From positions 434,001-498,000 of the forward strand of contig CAYNID010000001.1 in the NCBI GenBank assembly GCA_964397425.1: a stretch of 64,000 bases of DNA. The letters run 5' to 3'. This DNA comes from Hallerella sp964397425. GTDB lineage: Bacteria; Fibrobacterota; Fibrobacteria; Fibrobacterales; Fibrobacteraceae. The notes under the pieces were generated by a model. That model saw only the letters and a list, made by a program, of their open reading frames with translations. It was not told where the DNA came from and did not search any database. Below are positions 46,322 through 55,131 of this stretch, in pieces (within the stretch, counting starts at the first letter, position 1; each line of letters opens with the position of its first letter). Position numbers and translations under genes: made by a program.

Positions 46322-46696
46322 ATGCAAAAAATTCACACGAACGACGCTCCGGCGGCAATCGGTCCGTATTCTCAGGCAATCCGCATTGGGAATACGGTTT
46401 ATGTCTCCGGTCAAATTCCCATCGTTCCCGAAACGGGAACTCTCGCCGGGGACACCATTGAAGTCCAGACGGAACAGGTTTGCAAAAATATTTCCGCGAT
46501 TCTCTCCGCGGCGGGAACGGACATTTTCCGTGTGCTGAAAGCGACTTGTTTTTTGCGTCACCTTTCCGATTTTGCAACGTTCAACGCCATTTACGAAAAA
46601 CACTTTGTCGGAAAGCCGGCCCGGAGCTGTGTCGAAGTTTCGGCGCTGCCCAAAGGCGCTCTTGTCGAAGTGGAAGTGATAGCGGAAGTCGGCTGA
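46322..46696 (+). CDS. ridA: RidA family enamine/imine deaminase
   Basis: 124 residues from ATG 46322, with AAAGGAG 7 bases upstream. Hydrolyses reactive 2-aminoacrylate and similar enamines from PLP enzymes. NDAPAAIGPYSQAI at the start and ARSCVEVSALPKGALVEVEV, with the substrate-binding Arg, are diagnostic. Placed right after alaS; relation to serine/threonine metabolism (serA upstream) is plausible. Confidence 0.94.
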   Translation: MQKIHTNDAPAAIGPYSQAIRIGNTVYVSGQIPIVPETGTLAGDTIEVQTEQVCKNISAILSAAGTDIFRVLKATCFLRHLSDFATFNAIYEKHFVGKPARSCVEVSALPKGALVEVEVIAEVG

Positions 46697-46739
46697 AACC
46701 GGCAGACGGATTTTATTCCCAATCCTTGAAACGAGGAAG

Positions 46740-46765
46740 AAAGAGCTTTTTAAAAAGCTCTTTTT
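46740..46765 (+). terminator. terminator after ridA
   Basis: Perfect palindrome AAAGAGCTTTTT/AAAAAGCTCTTT followed by Ts. It separates alaS-ridA from the restriction-like cassette. Confidence 0.8.
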
Positions 46766-46768
46766 GAT

Positions 46769-46774
46769 TATATT
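46769..46774 (+). promoter_or_regulatory. candidate -10 TATATT of the restriction-like cassette
   Basis: TATATT ends 8 bases before ATG 46783; no Shine-Dalgarno. It starts 3 bases after the ridA terminator, giving the cassette its own promoter. Confidence 0.45.
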
Positions 46775-46782
46775 TTTGAAAA

Positions 46783-47844
46783 ATGACAACTTCCCATCCA
46801 AGCGTGAACATCGATGTGTGTGAAAATCGGATAGACGGAATTTCTCCCGCCGTACTCCGAATTTTGCTGCAGGACCACTCCAAAAGCACATCGAAAAAGT
46901 ACGAGTCGATTTTTTGGGCAACGGACAATTACAAAAAATGGGGACCCGATTACGCGTATGGAAAACCGATAACGCCGGAACTCATCACGGGAAAACATGG
47001 CAAGATCATTCAACCGCGTGTGGTGAAAAGCAAAGAAGTTCAAATGGCGCGCAGCAAGGGAATGGCCGAAGTCTTTACGCCGAGTTGGGTCTGCAATTTT
47101 CAAAACAATCAAATCGATTCGGTCTGGTTCGGAAACGGAAATGTATTCAATCGAGAAATCGAAAAGGAAGATGGAACTCATTCGTGGATAGTCTCGTCGG
47201 ATAAAATCCGCTTTCCCGCGGGAAAGGATTGGACGCATTATGTAAACGACATCCGTTTGGAAATATCGTGCGGAGAGGCTCCCTACATCGTAAGCCGTTA
47301 TGATACGACGACAGGCGAATTTATTCCGGTGGAAAACCGCATTGGAATTTTAGACAGAAAGCTCCGCGTTGTCGGTGAAAATGTGGAAACGCCGCAGGAA
47401 TGGTTGAAATGGGCAGAAGCCGCTTACAAGGCGACTTACGCTTACGAATGGCAGGGAGACAGCTTGTTGCTTGCCCGCGAAGCGGCATTCATGACGCTCT
47501 TCGATTATTACGAAGCGAAATTTGGAAAAAACGGTGCATCGCAAAAGGAAGAATGCGCGTTGCCGACGGAAATCATTGAACATTTCGCCGAAATCATCAG
47601 CTGGAATTTTTGGCAGATGGACGGACAGAAAGGCGTTGTGCCAAACAGTTGCGATACCGAAAAAGAGCTGACGTTGGACTTGTTCGGCGAAGTGTCCGAA
47701 GAGCGGATGCGCTGCGAGGGCTGCGCACGGGATGATTTTAAGCGGCATAACGGCGTTTATTGCAAAATCATGGATTGGCAATTTGTAAATCCGCGGACAA
47801 AAAAAATGGGGAAAGTAGTCCGTTTTGTAGACACGTTGCGGTAG
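46783..47844 (+). CDS. methyltransferase-like subunit of a restriction/defence cassette
   Basis: 353 residues. AEVFTPSWVC (95-104) resembles motif X of N6-adenine methyltransferases. RLEISCGEAPYIVSRYD (158-174) resembles the SAM-binding motif I, and Asp191 (GILDRKL) could be motif II. I find no catalytic NPPY/DPPY motif IV. WQGDSLLLARE follows. A C-terminal CEGC pair plus a later Cys could bind metal. I recall similar proteins annotated as restriction endonuclease subunit M. It may work with the large downstream protein, which carries NPPY. First gene of the cassette, 4 bases before the 60-residue gene. Confidence 0.7.
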   Translation: MTTSHPSVNIDVCENRIDGISPAVLRILLQDHSKSTSKKYESIFWATDNYKKWGPDYAYGKPITPELITGKHGKIIQPRVVKSKEVQMARSKGMAEVFTPSWVCNFQNNQIDSVWFGNGNVFNREIEKEDGTHSWIVSSDKIRFPAGKDWTHYVNDIRLEISCGEAPYIVSRYDTTTGEFIPVENRIGILDRKLRVVGENVETPQEWLKWAEAAYKATYAYEWQGDSLLLAREAAFMTLFDYYEAKFGKNGASQKEECALPTEIIEHFAEIISWNFWQMDGQKGVVPNSCDTEKELTLDLFGEVSEERMRCEGCARDDFKRHNGVYCKIMDWQFVNPRTKKMGKVVRFVDTLR

Positions 47845-47848
47845 ATGG

Positions 47849-48031
47849 ATGAATAAAGAACGGGCCATTCAGAATTTTGTCGAATATATTCGGCAGGCAG
47901 ACCCCGGCAAACGGGAAATGCTCTTTGCATGGTCGGCGGCATCTACCCAAAAGAGATTAAAGGATTTGAACATCATAGAAACCGTGACGGGACACGGCAA
48001 AGGAATGTTCCGAATCAAGGAGTGGGAATGA
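47849..48031 (+). CDS. 60-residue protein of the restriction-like cassette
   Basis: Mostly helical, with NFVEYIRQADPGKREMLFAW then ASTQKRLKDLNIIET and a terminal GMFRIKEW strand, which looks like a small winged-helix or helical adaptor. No family recognised. It starts 4 bases after the M-like gene and its stop overlaps the start of the large gene (ATGA), so it is translated as part of the cassette. Could be a specificity adaptor or a regulator. Confidence 0.6.
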   Translation: MNKERAIQNFVEYIRQADPGKREMLFAWSAASTQKRLKDLNIIETVTGHGKGMFRIKEWE

Positions 48032-51000
48032 CTTATCAAACTTCATTTGCGCCAAAACTGATTTACGTTTTTCGCATAAACGATGACAGGCACAAAAATT
48101 GCCTGAAAATCGGAGATGCGACTGTAGACGATTGCGACTGGACGGAGATTTCTCCGAACAGCCCGGCCTTGAAAGCGGCTGCCAGAAAACGCATCAAACA
48201 GTATACGCAAACGGCTGGAATTGAATTTGACTTGCTTCATACGGAACCCGCTATCTTTTTAAAGAACAAACGGAGCGTTGCGTTTCGGGATCTTGACGTT
48301 CACAATGTACTCAAGCGCAGCGGAATCAAGAAAAAGGATTTTAATGGCGTTGGCGCAGACGAATGGTTTGAAACCGATTTGGAAACGGCGAAAAAGGCGA
48401 TTGCCGCCGTGCGCGAGGGACGCGACAGCTTGAATCCGGGAGAAGTCTCTCAGGGAAAGAATCCCATCGTGTTTCGCCCGGAACAGAAAAATGCCATCGA
48501 AAAGGCGTTAAGGCTCTTCAAAAAGAAAAATCAGATGCTCTGGAACGCGAAAATGCGTTTTGGCAAAACGCTTTCGGCTTTGCAGCTGGCAAAGGAAATG
48601 CGCGTCAAGCGTACGCTTATCCTGACGCATCGCCCGGTGGTGAACGACGGCTGGTTCGAAGACTTCAATAAAATTTTTGCAGATTGCGAAGATTACTATC
48701 AATATGGCTCAAAGGATAAAGGAAATTCCTTTGAATTTTTAGAGCGGAATGCGAAAAAGGAAGAACACGCGAAATACGTATACTTCGCAAGTATGCAGGA
48801 TTTGCGCGGTTCCGAAACGGTCGGAGGGAACTTCGACAAAAATTCGGAAATCTTTAAAACGGACTGGGATCTTCTGATTGTCGACGAAGCCCACGAAGGA
48901 ACAAAGACCCAGTTGGGAAAGTCCGTCCTCGACGCCCTTATCAAAAAGCGGACAAAGGTTTTGCAGCTTTCGGGAACGCCGTTCAACCTTTTGGATGAAT
49001 ATGAAGAAGGCGAAATTTACACGTGGGACTATGTGATGGAACAGCGGGCGAAAGCGGAGTGGGAAGTTTCCCATCCGCTAGACCCGAACCCGTACGCGGC
49101 TCTTCCGCGGTTGAACATTTTCACCTTTGACTTGGGAAAGCTGGTCCGGAATTTTAGCGATAGCGATTTGGCGTTCAATTTTCATGAATTCTTCAGGACG
49201 GATGATGGCGGAAAATTCGTCCACGAAAGCGAAGTCAACAGTTTTTTGAATTTGATCTGCCGAAAGGACGAAAACAGCAACTATCCTTTTTCGACAGAAA
49301 AATACCGCGACAATTTTCGCCATTCCCTGTGGATGCTGCCCGGCGTAGCCGCCGCAAAGGCGATGAGCAAATTGCTCAAGTCCCACAAGGTGTTTTCAAA
49401 GTTTGAAGTCGTGAATGTCGCGGGAAACGGCGACGATGAAGAAGAAAACAACGAAGCGCTCCAAATGGTCCGGGATGCGATAGGGAAAGCTCCCGAAGAA
49501 ACTTACACGATAACGCTCAGCTGCGGACGGTTGACCACGGGAGTTTCTGTGCCGGAATGGACCGCCGTGTTTATGCTCAGCGGATCGGCGAACACGTCGG
49601 CGGCAAGCTACATGCAGACGATATTTCGCGTGCAAACGCCGGCGAGTGTCGGCGGTAAAATCAAAAAGGAATGCTTTGTCTTTGATTTTGCCCCGGACAG
49701 AACGCTGAAGGTGCTGGCGGAAACGGCGAAGATTTCGGCAAAGGCAGGAAAGACCACGCCGAACGATAAAAAGGTGATGGGCGAATTTTTGAACTTTTGC
49801 CCGGTGATAGGATTCGACGGCACGCGGATGCGTTCGTTTGATGTCGAAAAAATGCTCGCCCAGCTCAAACGCATCCAAATAGAACGCGTCGTGAATAACG
49901 GCTTTGAAGACTCTTGCCTGTATAACGATGAACTGTTGAAACTCGGCAAACTCGAACTCAAAGAATTCGACGCGTTGAAACGGATTATCGGCAGTACAAA
50001 AGCGCAGAAGAAAACGGATTCGATAGACGTAAACAAGAACGGCCTCACCGAAGAAGAATATGAAAAAATAGAATCGAAGGGCAGGGGAAAGAAATCTCTG
50101 ACGCCCGAAGAACAAAAACGCCTCGACAAATTGAAAGAAGCCCGAAAGCAACGGGATGCCGCCGCGAGCATTTTGCGCGGAATCAGCATCCGGATGCCGC
50201 TCATGATTTACGGCGCGGACTTGAAAAACGAAAACGGGCAAATCACGATAGACAATTTTGAAAGCCTGGTCGATGACGCGAGCTGGGCGGAATTCATGCC
50301 CCGGGGAGTCACCAAGGAAATTTTCCAAAAATTCAAAAAGTATTACGAAGAGGATATTTTCCGCGAAGCGGGCAAGCGGATTCGTGAAATGGTCCGTTCG
50401 GCGGACGACCTGAGCGTAGAGCAGCGCATCAACCGGATAGGGAACATTTTCAACCGATTCCGGAATCCCGACAAGGAAACGGTCCTTACGCCGTGGCGAG
50501 TCGTGAACATGCACATCGGCGAGGCGTTCGGCGGTTACGTCTTTTTTGACAAGAACTTTGATGGCGAAAAAATGCTGGAAACTCCCCGCTTTGTCGACTT
50601 GGGAAAGAAAACGGACTCGGTCTTTTCGCCGGGCAGCCGCATTCTGGAAATCAACAGCAAAAGTGGGCTTTACCCGTTGTACATGGCTTATGGGATTTAC
50701 CGCGCCGCGGTCCGCAAGGAATACGGGAGCCGGAACACGATAACCATCGACATGCAGCGGAAGCTGTGGAACAAAGTGGTTGCCGAAAATATTTTCGTGA
50801 TTTGCAAAACGCCGATGGCAGTGAGCATCACCCGGCGGACCCTGCTCGGATTCCAGCCCGGGACGGTGAATGCGAAATGGTTCGAAAACCTGGAAACGGT
50901 CATTGCGGAAGAGCCCGGAAAATGGATAAGCCGCGTAAAGGATATTGCCTTTTGGAAAGCCGAAAAAAGCGACGCGCGCCGCTCAGGGCGCGGTGGAAAA

Positions 51001-52026
51001 AACGAGGATGAAATGAAATTTGACGCCGTGGTGGGAAATCCGCCGTATCAAATAACGACAGAAGGAACCAGCGACACTCCAATTTATCATCGGTTCATGG
51101 ACGCTTCATTTCAAATTTCAGACGTTGTGTCTTTGATTACTCCTGCGCGCTACCTGTTCAATGCGGGGAAAACGCCAAAGGAGTGGAATGAAAAAATCCT
51201 GAATGACGAACATTTTAAAATTGTTTGGTACAAGCCCAACAGTACGGATGTTTTCCCGAATGTCGATATCAAGGGCGGCGTTGCCGTATGCCTGCGGAAT
51301 GCAAACGAGAATTTTGGGAAAATGATTACTTACACGGCATACCCGGAACTGAATGGATTGTTGAAGAAAGTCGTGATGGTGGACGGTTTTACCTCCATAG
51401 ACAAATCCATCTATCCGCAGAACAAATTTGAATTGGAAGTCCTGTATAAAGATTTTCCGGAATACAAAAAAGTGATTGGAAGTGGGGGACGGGAACGCCG
51501 ATTGACGACCTCCATTTTCGAACAATTGGACGTTTTTAAAGAAACGCCTCAAAAAAATTCTGTTGAAATCATGGGGCTTATCAAGAATAACCGCGTCAAA
51601 CGGTATTTACCCCAAAAATACCTTGAAAAACACGCCAATCTTGAAAAATATAAAGTTCTATTGCCTGCATCAAATGGATCCGGAGCGATTGGCGAAGTCC
51701 TCTCCACACCCCTTGTCGGGGAACCCCTTGTCGGGTATACTCAATCCTTTATCAGCATTGGCTCTTTTGAAACTAAATTCGAAGCGAACGCCTGTTTAAA
51801 GTATGTCAAGTCAAGATTCGCCCGGGTGATGCTTGGAATTTTAAAGGTAACTCAGCATAATCATGTTGACGTTTGGAAATATGTCCCCCTCCAGGACTTT
51901 ACCGCAAATTCCGACATCGACTGGAGCAAGTCCATTGCCGAAATCGACAGGCAGCTTTACGCCAAGTACAAACTCTCCGCAGCCGAAATCCGCTTTATCG
52001 AAACCCACGTCAAGGCGATGGAATAG
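48028..52026 (+). CDS. GIY-YIG nuclease / SF2 helicase / N6-adenine methyltransferase protein
   Basis: 1,332 residues from ATG 48028 (ATGA overlap with the 60-residue gene decides the start). Residues about 10-130 look like a T5orf172-type GIY-YIG nuclease: YVF (13-15), LKIG (26-29), Arg53 to Arg55, and EWF (Glu112). An SF2 translocase follows: MRFGKT as Walker A (176-181), VDEAHE (285-290), LSGTPFN (314-320) and QTIFRVQ (530-536). Residues about 815-1330 look like an Eco57I/type IIG-like methyltransferase: TPWRVVNMHIG as motif X, RILEINSKSGLYPL (871-884) as motif I and VVGNPPYQI (motif IV, 1004-1007). The C-terminal part probably recognises DNA. Predicted restriction enzyme that cuts, moves along and modifies DNA. 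Confidence 0.85.
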   Translation: MTYQTSFAPKLIYVFRINDDRHKNCLKIGDATVDDCDWTEISPNSPALKAAARKRIKQYTQTAGIEFDLLHTEPAIFLKNKRSVAFRDLDVHNVLKRSGIKKKDFNGVGADEWFETDLETAKKAIAAVREGRDSLNPGEVSQGKNPIVFRPEQKNAIEKALRLFKKKNQMLWNAKMRFGKTLSALQLAKEMRVKRTLILTHRPVVNDGWFEDFNKIFADCEDYYQYGSKDKGNSFEFLERNAKKEEHAKYVYFASMQDLRGSETVGGNFDKNSEIFKTDWDLLIVDEAHEGTKTQLGKSVLDALIKKRTKVLQLSGTPFNLLDEYEEGEIYTWDYVMEQRAKAEWEVSHPLDPNPYAALPRLNIFTFDLGKLVRNFSDSDLAFNFHEFFRTDDGGKFVHESEVNSFLNLICRKDENSNYPFSTEKYRDNFRHSLWMLPGVAAAKAMSKLLKSHKVFSKFEVVNVAGNGDDEEENNEALQMVRDAIGKAPEETYTITLSCGRLTTGVSVPEWTAVFMLSGSANTSAASYMQTIFRVQTPASVGGKIKKECFVFDFAPDRTLKVLAETAKISAKAGKTTPNDKKVMGEFLNFCPVIGFDGTRMRSFDVEKMLAQLKRIQIERVVNNGFEDSCLYNDELLKLGKLELKEFDALKRIIGSTKAQKKTDSIDVNKNGLTEEEYEKIESKGRGKKSLTPEEQKRLDKLKEARKQRDAAASILRGISIRMPLMIYGADLKNENGQITIDNFESLVDDASWAEFMPRGVTKEIFQKFKKYYEEDIFREAGKRIREMVRSADDLSVEQRINRIGNIFNRFRNPDKETVLTPWRVVNMHIGEAFGGYVFFDKNFDGEKMLETPRFVDLGKKTDSVFSPGSRILEINSKSGLYPLYMAYGIYRAAVRKEYGSRNTITIDMQRKLWNKVVAENIFVICKTPMAVSITRRTLLGFQPGTVNAKWFENLETVIAEEPGKWISRVKDIAFWKAEKSDARRSGRGGKNEDEMKFDAVVGNPPYQITTEGTSDTPIYHRFMDASFQISDVVSLITPARYLFNAGKTPKEWNEKILNDEHFKIVWYKPNSTDVFPNVDIKGGVAVCLRNANENFGKMITYTAYPELNGLLKKVVMVDGFTSIDKSIYPQNKFELEVLYKDFPEYKKVIGSGGRERRLTTSIFEQLDVFKETPQKNSVEIMGLIKNNRVKRYLPQKYLEKHANLEKYKVLLPASNGSGAIGEVLSTPLVGEPLVGYTQSFISIGSFETKFEANACLKYVKSRFARVMLGILKVTQHNHVDVWKYVPLQDFTANSDIDWSKSIAEIDRQLYAKYKLSAAEIRFIETHVKAME

Positions 52027-52133
52027 GCGACGGAAAAATTGCCCCGGCGTTTTGATGGATGGCGACGGCATCCATTGCGAAAAACAGTTTGGAAAGTGAA
52101 AACGCTTGGATGGGACGCGCGAACGTTTCCACA

Positions 52134-52161
52134 AAAAATCCCGGAATGTTCCGGGATTTTT
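52134..52161. terminator. bidirectional terminator between the cassette and the sigma gene
   Basis: Arms AAAAATCCCGGAA/TTCCGGGATTTTT with a 2-base centre; A and T tracts on both sides serve both convergent transcripts. Confidence 0.9.
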
Positions 52162-52177
52162 GGCTTTCAGGGAGAAT

Positions 52178-52990
52178 TTACTTGTTGATTGATGCCAGAT
52201 AGGCGTCTTTCTTTTCTTGCAGAAATTCGCGGCTGTTGTATTTGCGGATTCGGCGGAGCGCCTGGTCGCGCAATTGCCGCACGCGTTCATGCGAAATGTT
52301 CATGGATTCGCCGACTTCGCGCAGCGTCTGCGGAGCTTCCTGGTTGATGCCGAAAATGCCTTCGATCACTTTGGCTTCGCGTTCCGGCAGCTGCTCCATC
52401 AGTTCGCGGGAAAGGTTTTCCACGCTCTGGATTTCGGAATCCGCTTCGGGGTTGACCGCGCCGCCGTCCGCCAGGACTTCGGCATAAGTCGCCTTGGAAT
52501 CCGCCTTGAGCGGACTGTCGAACGAGACGCCGCGCTGTCCGATTTGGATGAGTTCGCGGATGTCTTCGCTGATTTCCTTTCCGCGGGATTGTTCGTGGAG
52601 GGCGCGGCGGACGCGCAAATGCTGGTTCGCCGGCAGGCGGATAAGGTTTCCCTGTTCGTTGATGGCGCGCGTAATGTACGCTTTGATCCACCACACGCCG
52701 TAACTGATGAATTTGAGGCCGCGCGTGTGTTCGAAGCTTTCAATGGCGCGGACAAGGCCCATGGCGCCTTCGCTCACCAGATCTGGCAGGGGAATGGGGC
52801 AGCCGCGGTATTGGATGGCGACTTTCAACACAAAGCGCATATTGGCGGAAATCAGTTTTTGCCGGGCGATTTTGTCGCCTTCACGGGCTTTTTGGAAAAG
52901 AATCTGTTCTTCGTCGCGGGTCAGAGGGGCTGTTTTGCGGATGTCGTCCAGATAACGCTTGAGGGTGACATCAGTTGAATCAATATGCAT
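52178..52990 (-). CDS. sigma-70 family RNA polymerase sigma factor, short primary type
   Basis: 270 residues with regions 1.2, 2, 3 and 4 but no region 1.1. Region 2: FVLKVAIQYRGCPIPLPDLVSEGAMGLVRA and FEHTRGLKFISYGVWWIK. Region 4.2: LREVGESMNISHERVRQLRDQALRRI. Short sigma factors of this build are the housekeeping sigma in Bacteroidetes and relatives, so this is a candidate primary sigma; an alternative group 2 sigma is possible. AGGA lies before the ATG and TATTAT at about 17 bases upstream may be a -10. Confidence 0.88.
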   Translation of the reverse strand: MHIDSTDVTLKRYLDDIRKTAPLTRDEEQILFQKAREGDKIARQKLISANMRFVLKVAIQYRGCPIPLPDLVSEGAMGLVRAIESFEHTRGLKFISYGVWWIKAYITRAINEQGNLIRLPANQHLRVRRALHEQSRGKEISEDIRELIQIGQRGVSFDSPLKADSKATYAEVLADGGAVNPEADSEIQSVENLSRELMEQLPEREAKVIEGIFGINQEAPQTLREVGESMNISHERVRQLRDQALRRIRKYNSREFLQEKKDAYLASINK

Positions 52991-53337
52991 TTATCTTCCT
53001 TTTTCCTATAATATCGCTTTTTTTAGAGCAAGGAGTGTGCCAAAAAATGTAAAATTTCTTGAGAAGGTGGGGCTGCTCACGTTTTGTAGGGATTTTTGCC
53101 GTTTTTTGGGGAATTTCCGCGGAAAATGGGGGCTTCCGCCTCGCTTTTGGGGAGGTCCCGAAAGAGGAGTTTTTACAACCGTCTTCTTTTTGATACAATA
53201 ATGGGAATGTGTGTCAAATTTTCAAGACGTTTGCCGGAGCCGGGGAATTTGAAACATCTTCCGTTAAGGGAATGGGGCGCGGAGGGGTGAATCCGACGAA
53301 CGCGAAGCGTCTTCCAAAAATCCTATATTTTCCGCGT
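52991..53337. other. intergenic region between sigma gene and methyltransferase
   Basis: 347 bases between divergent genes. No coding frame with family signal was found. It should hold the promoter of the sigma gene (AT-rich at 53005-53025) and a TATATT at 53324-53329 for the methyltransferase. The middle is G-rich on the plus strand with no clear hairpin. Confidence 0.5.
53324..53329 (+). promoter_or_regulatory. candidate -10 TATATT before the methyltransferase gene
   Basis: Ends 8 bases before ATG 53338, which has no Shine-Dalgarno; another short-leader candidate. Confidence 0.4.
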
Positions 53338-54126
53338 ATGTCAATTCATGAACCAGATCAATCTGTTTGGGATAGTTTTTGGGCCCGCAAAAAAGACTTG
53401 TCCAAAGTTTATCCGGCATCGCCCACAATCATCCGGACAATCGAAAAGCATTTTCCCAACGTCAAAGGGTTGAAAATCCTTGAAGTGGGGCCGGGAACCG
53501 GTCGGGACAGTGCGACTCTCGCGCATCGCGGCGCAGATGTTTACGTTTTGGATTTTTCCGTGGAAAGTTTGAAGACGGTTGAATCATTGCGTCTCCGGGA
53601 ACATCTGGAAGACAACCTGCATTGCATCCGCGGCGACGCTTTCCACGCACCCTTTCCCGACGGGACCTTTGACCTGGTCTTTCACCAGGGACTCGCGGAA
53701 CACTTCGTTAATCCCAATCCGCTGATAGCGGAAAACTTCCGCATCGTCAAGCCCGGAGGATTCCTGCTTTGCGACGTGCCGCAAACTTTCCATCTTTACA
53801 CCGTCATCAAGCACATCCTGATTGCGATGGATAAATGGTTCGCCGGTTGGGAAACCCAGTTCACCATCAACGGCTTGCGCAAATTGTTGACGCGCGCCGG
53901 GTTCGTTCCCAAGTATGAATACGGCGACTGGATGCGCCCCAATCTTTTTTACCGGATGCTCCGCGAAGCCTGCTTCAAGCTGAACGTGGAATTGCCCAAG
54001 TATCCGTTTGCCGGAACGGCGTTTCAAAAGGCGAACAACGCTTTCCTCGATGCGCTGGACCGCGTTCCCTTGGCGCGTTATACGCAGCTTTCCATCGGCA
54101 TTTTGGCGGAAAAACCGCGTTCATGA
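53338..54126 (+). CDS. class I SAM-dependent methyltransferase
   Basis: 262 residues from ATG 53338; upstream in-frame sequence is unlike the family. SAM motif ILEVGPGTGRDSATLA, acidic end of beta 2 (VLDFS), FDLVFHQGLAEHF and KPGGFLLCDVPQ are UbiE/type-11 methyltransferase features. Substrate unknown. The stop overlaps the start of the YbhN-like gene (ATGA), so the two are probably coupled and may act in one lipid or glycan pathway. Confidence 0.82.
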   Translation: MSIHEPDQSVWDSFWARKKDLSKVYPASPTIIRTIEKHFPNVKGLKILEVGPGTGRDSATLAHRGADVYVLDFSVESLKTVESLRLREHLEDNLHCIRGDAFHAPFPDGTFDLVFHQGLAEHFVNPNPLIAENFRIVKPGGFLLCDVPQTFHLYTVIKHILIAMDKWFAGWETQFTINGLRKLLTRAGFVPKYEYGDWMRPNLFYRMLREACFKLNVELPKYPFAGTAFQKANNAFLDALDRVPLARYTQLSIGILAEKPRS

Positions 54127-55103
54127 ACAGCCGGCTCAAGTCCTTTCTGATTTTTGCCCTGAAGCTTCTGGTCACGCTGGTTCCTTGTTACTTTGTGTAC
54201 AACAACATCGTCGAGGCTCCGGGCTGGGATACGGGCGACATTTGGGGGCTTTTTTCAAAGTCTTCGCTGTTGCCGTTGTGCGTTGCCGTTTTGTGCCTGT
54301 TCCTTTCGAATTTTACGGGATGCCTGCAATGGAAGCTGCTGCTTTCCAAACAGAACGTCCACATGGGCTATTGGCATCTGGTGAAGCTTTACTTTGTCGG
54401 ACTTTTTTTCAATAACTTCATGCCGGGAAATGTCGGCGGTGATGTGAAAAAGGTTTACGATATCCGGGTGCAGGGCGATCAGAAAACGGTCGGCGGCGGA
54501 TTGACGGCGACTCTGTTCGACAGGCTTTTCGGGCTGTTCTTTTTGAACGTGCTCGCGCTCTCGGTCGGTGCGCTTTTCTTTGTCCGCGATCCGGAGCAGC
54601 GGCTGTTGCTGTTGCCGTCGCTGTGGGTCTTTTTCGGGTTTTGTTCCCTTTTCGCGGGGCTTTTCAGCCGCCGTTTGGGGCGTGTGTTCTCGTGGCTTTC
54701 CGGGAAGTTCCTGCCGCATTCGGCGCAAAATCGCTTTTTGCGTTTTCAAGAGAGGTTCCAGGGATTTCGGGATTGGCGGCTCTGGGTTCAAATAACGGTT
54801 CTTTCCGCGCTCACCCAAAGCTTGCGCGTGGTCGTGCACTTTTTTTGCGGCATCGCGATAGGCGTTTCCATCGATATTTCGTGGTATTTCTTTTTTATTC
54901 CGATGGTGGCTGTGGTGAGCGCGCTTCCGATATCCATCGGCGGATTCGGTCCGCGTGAATTGCTTGCGCAATCCCTGTTCGAACACATCGGCGTTCCCGG
55001 TCTGCAATCGGTCTTTGTGCAGTTGCTCGCCTATTTGGCCAGCCTGGTGGTGAGCCTTGGGGGAGCGTTCTTCTTTTTGACAGAGAAAAAGAAGAACGCG
55101 TGA
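54123..55103 (+). CDS. YbhN/AglD-type flippase-like integral membrane protein (second copy)
   Basis: 326 residues, about seven or eight hydrophobic segments. Core motif FFNNFMPGNVGGDVKKVYD and FDRLFGLF match the UPF0104 family; GGFGPRELLAQS is the conserved C-terminal block. Paralogous to 14158-15099 by shared motifs. Its coupling to a methyltransferase suggests a modified-lipid pathway, which is inference. Confidence 0.85.
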   Translation: MNSRLKSFLIFALKLLVTLVPCYFVYNNIVEAPGWDTGDIWGLFSKSSLLPLCVAVLCLFLSNFTGCLQWKLLLSKQNVHMGYWHLVKLYFVGLFFNNFMPGNVGGDVKKVYDIRVQGDQKTVGGGLTATLFDRLFGLFFLNVLALSVGALFFVRDPEQRLLLLPSLWVFFGFCSLFAGLFSRRLGRVFSWLSGKFLPHSAQNRFLRFQERFQGFRDWRLWVQITVLSALTQSLRVVVHFFCGIAIGVSIDISWYFFFIPMVAVVSALPISIGGFGPRELLAQSLFEHIGVPGLQSVFVQLLAYLASLVVSLGGAFFFLTEKKKNA

Positions 55104-55131
55104 ACGTTTTCGCGCGCCGTCCTTTTTGCAA

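Noticed and set aside
44892..46577. Long open frame antisense to alaS
   Set aside because: Shadow of alaS with no motif.
53209..53337. N-terminal extension of the methyltransferase at 53338
   Set aside because: The added residues do not look like the family and no start signal supports them.
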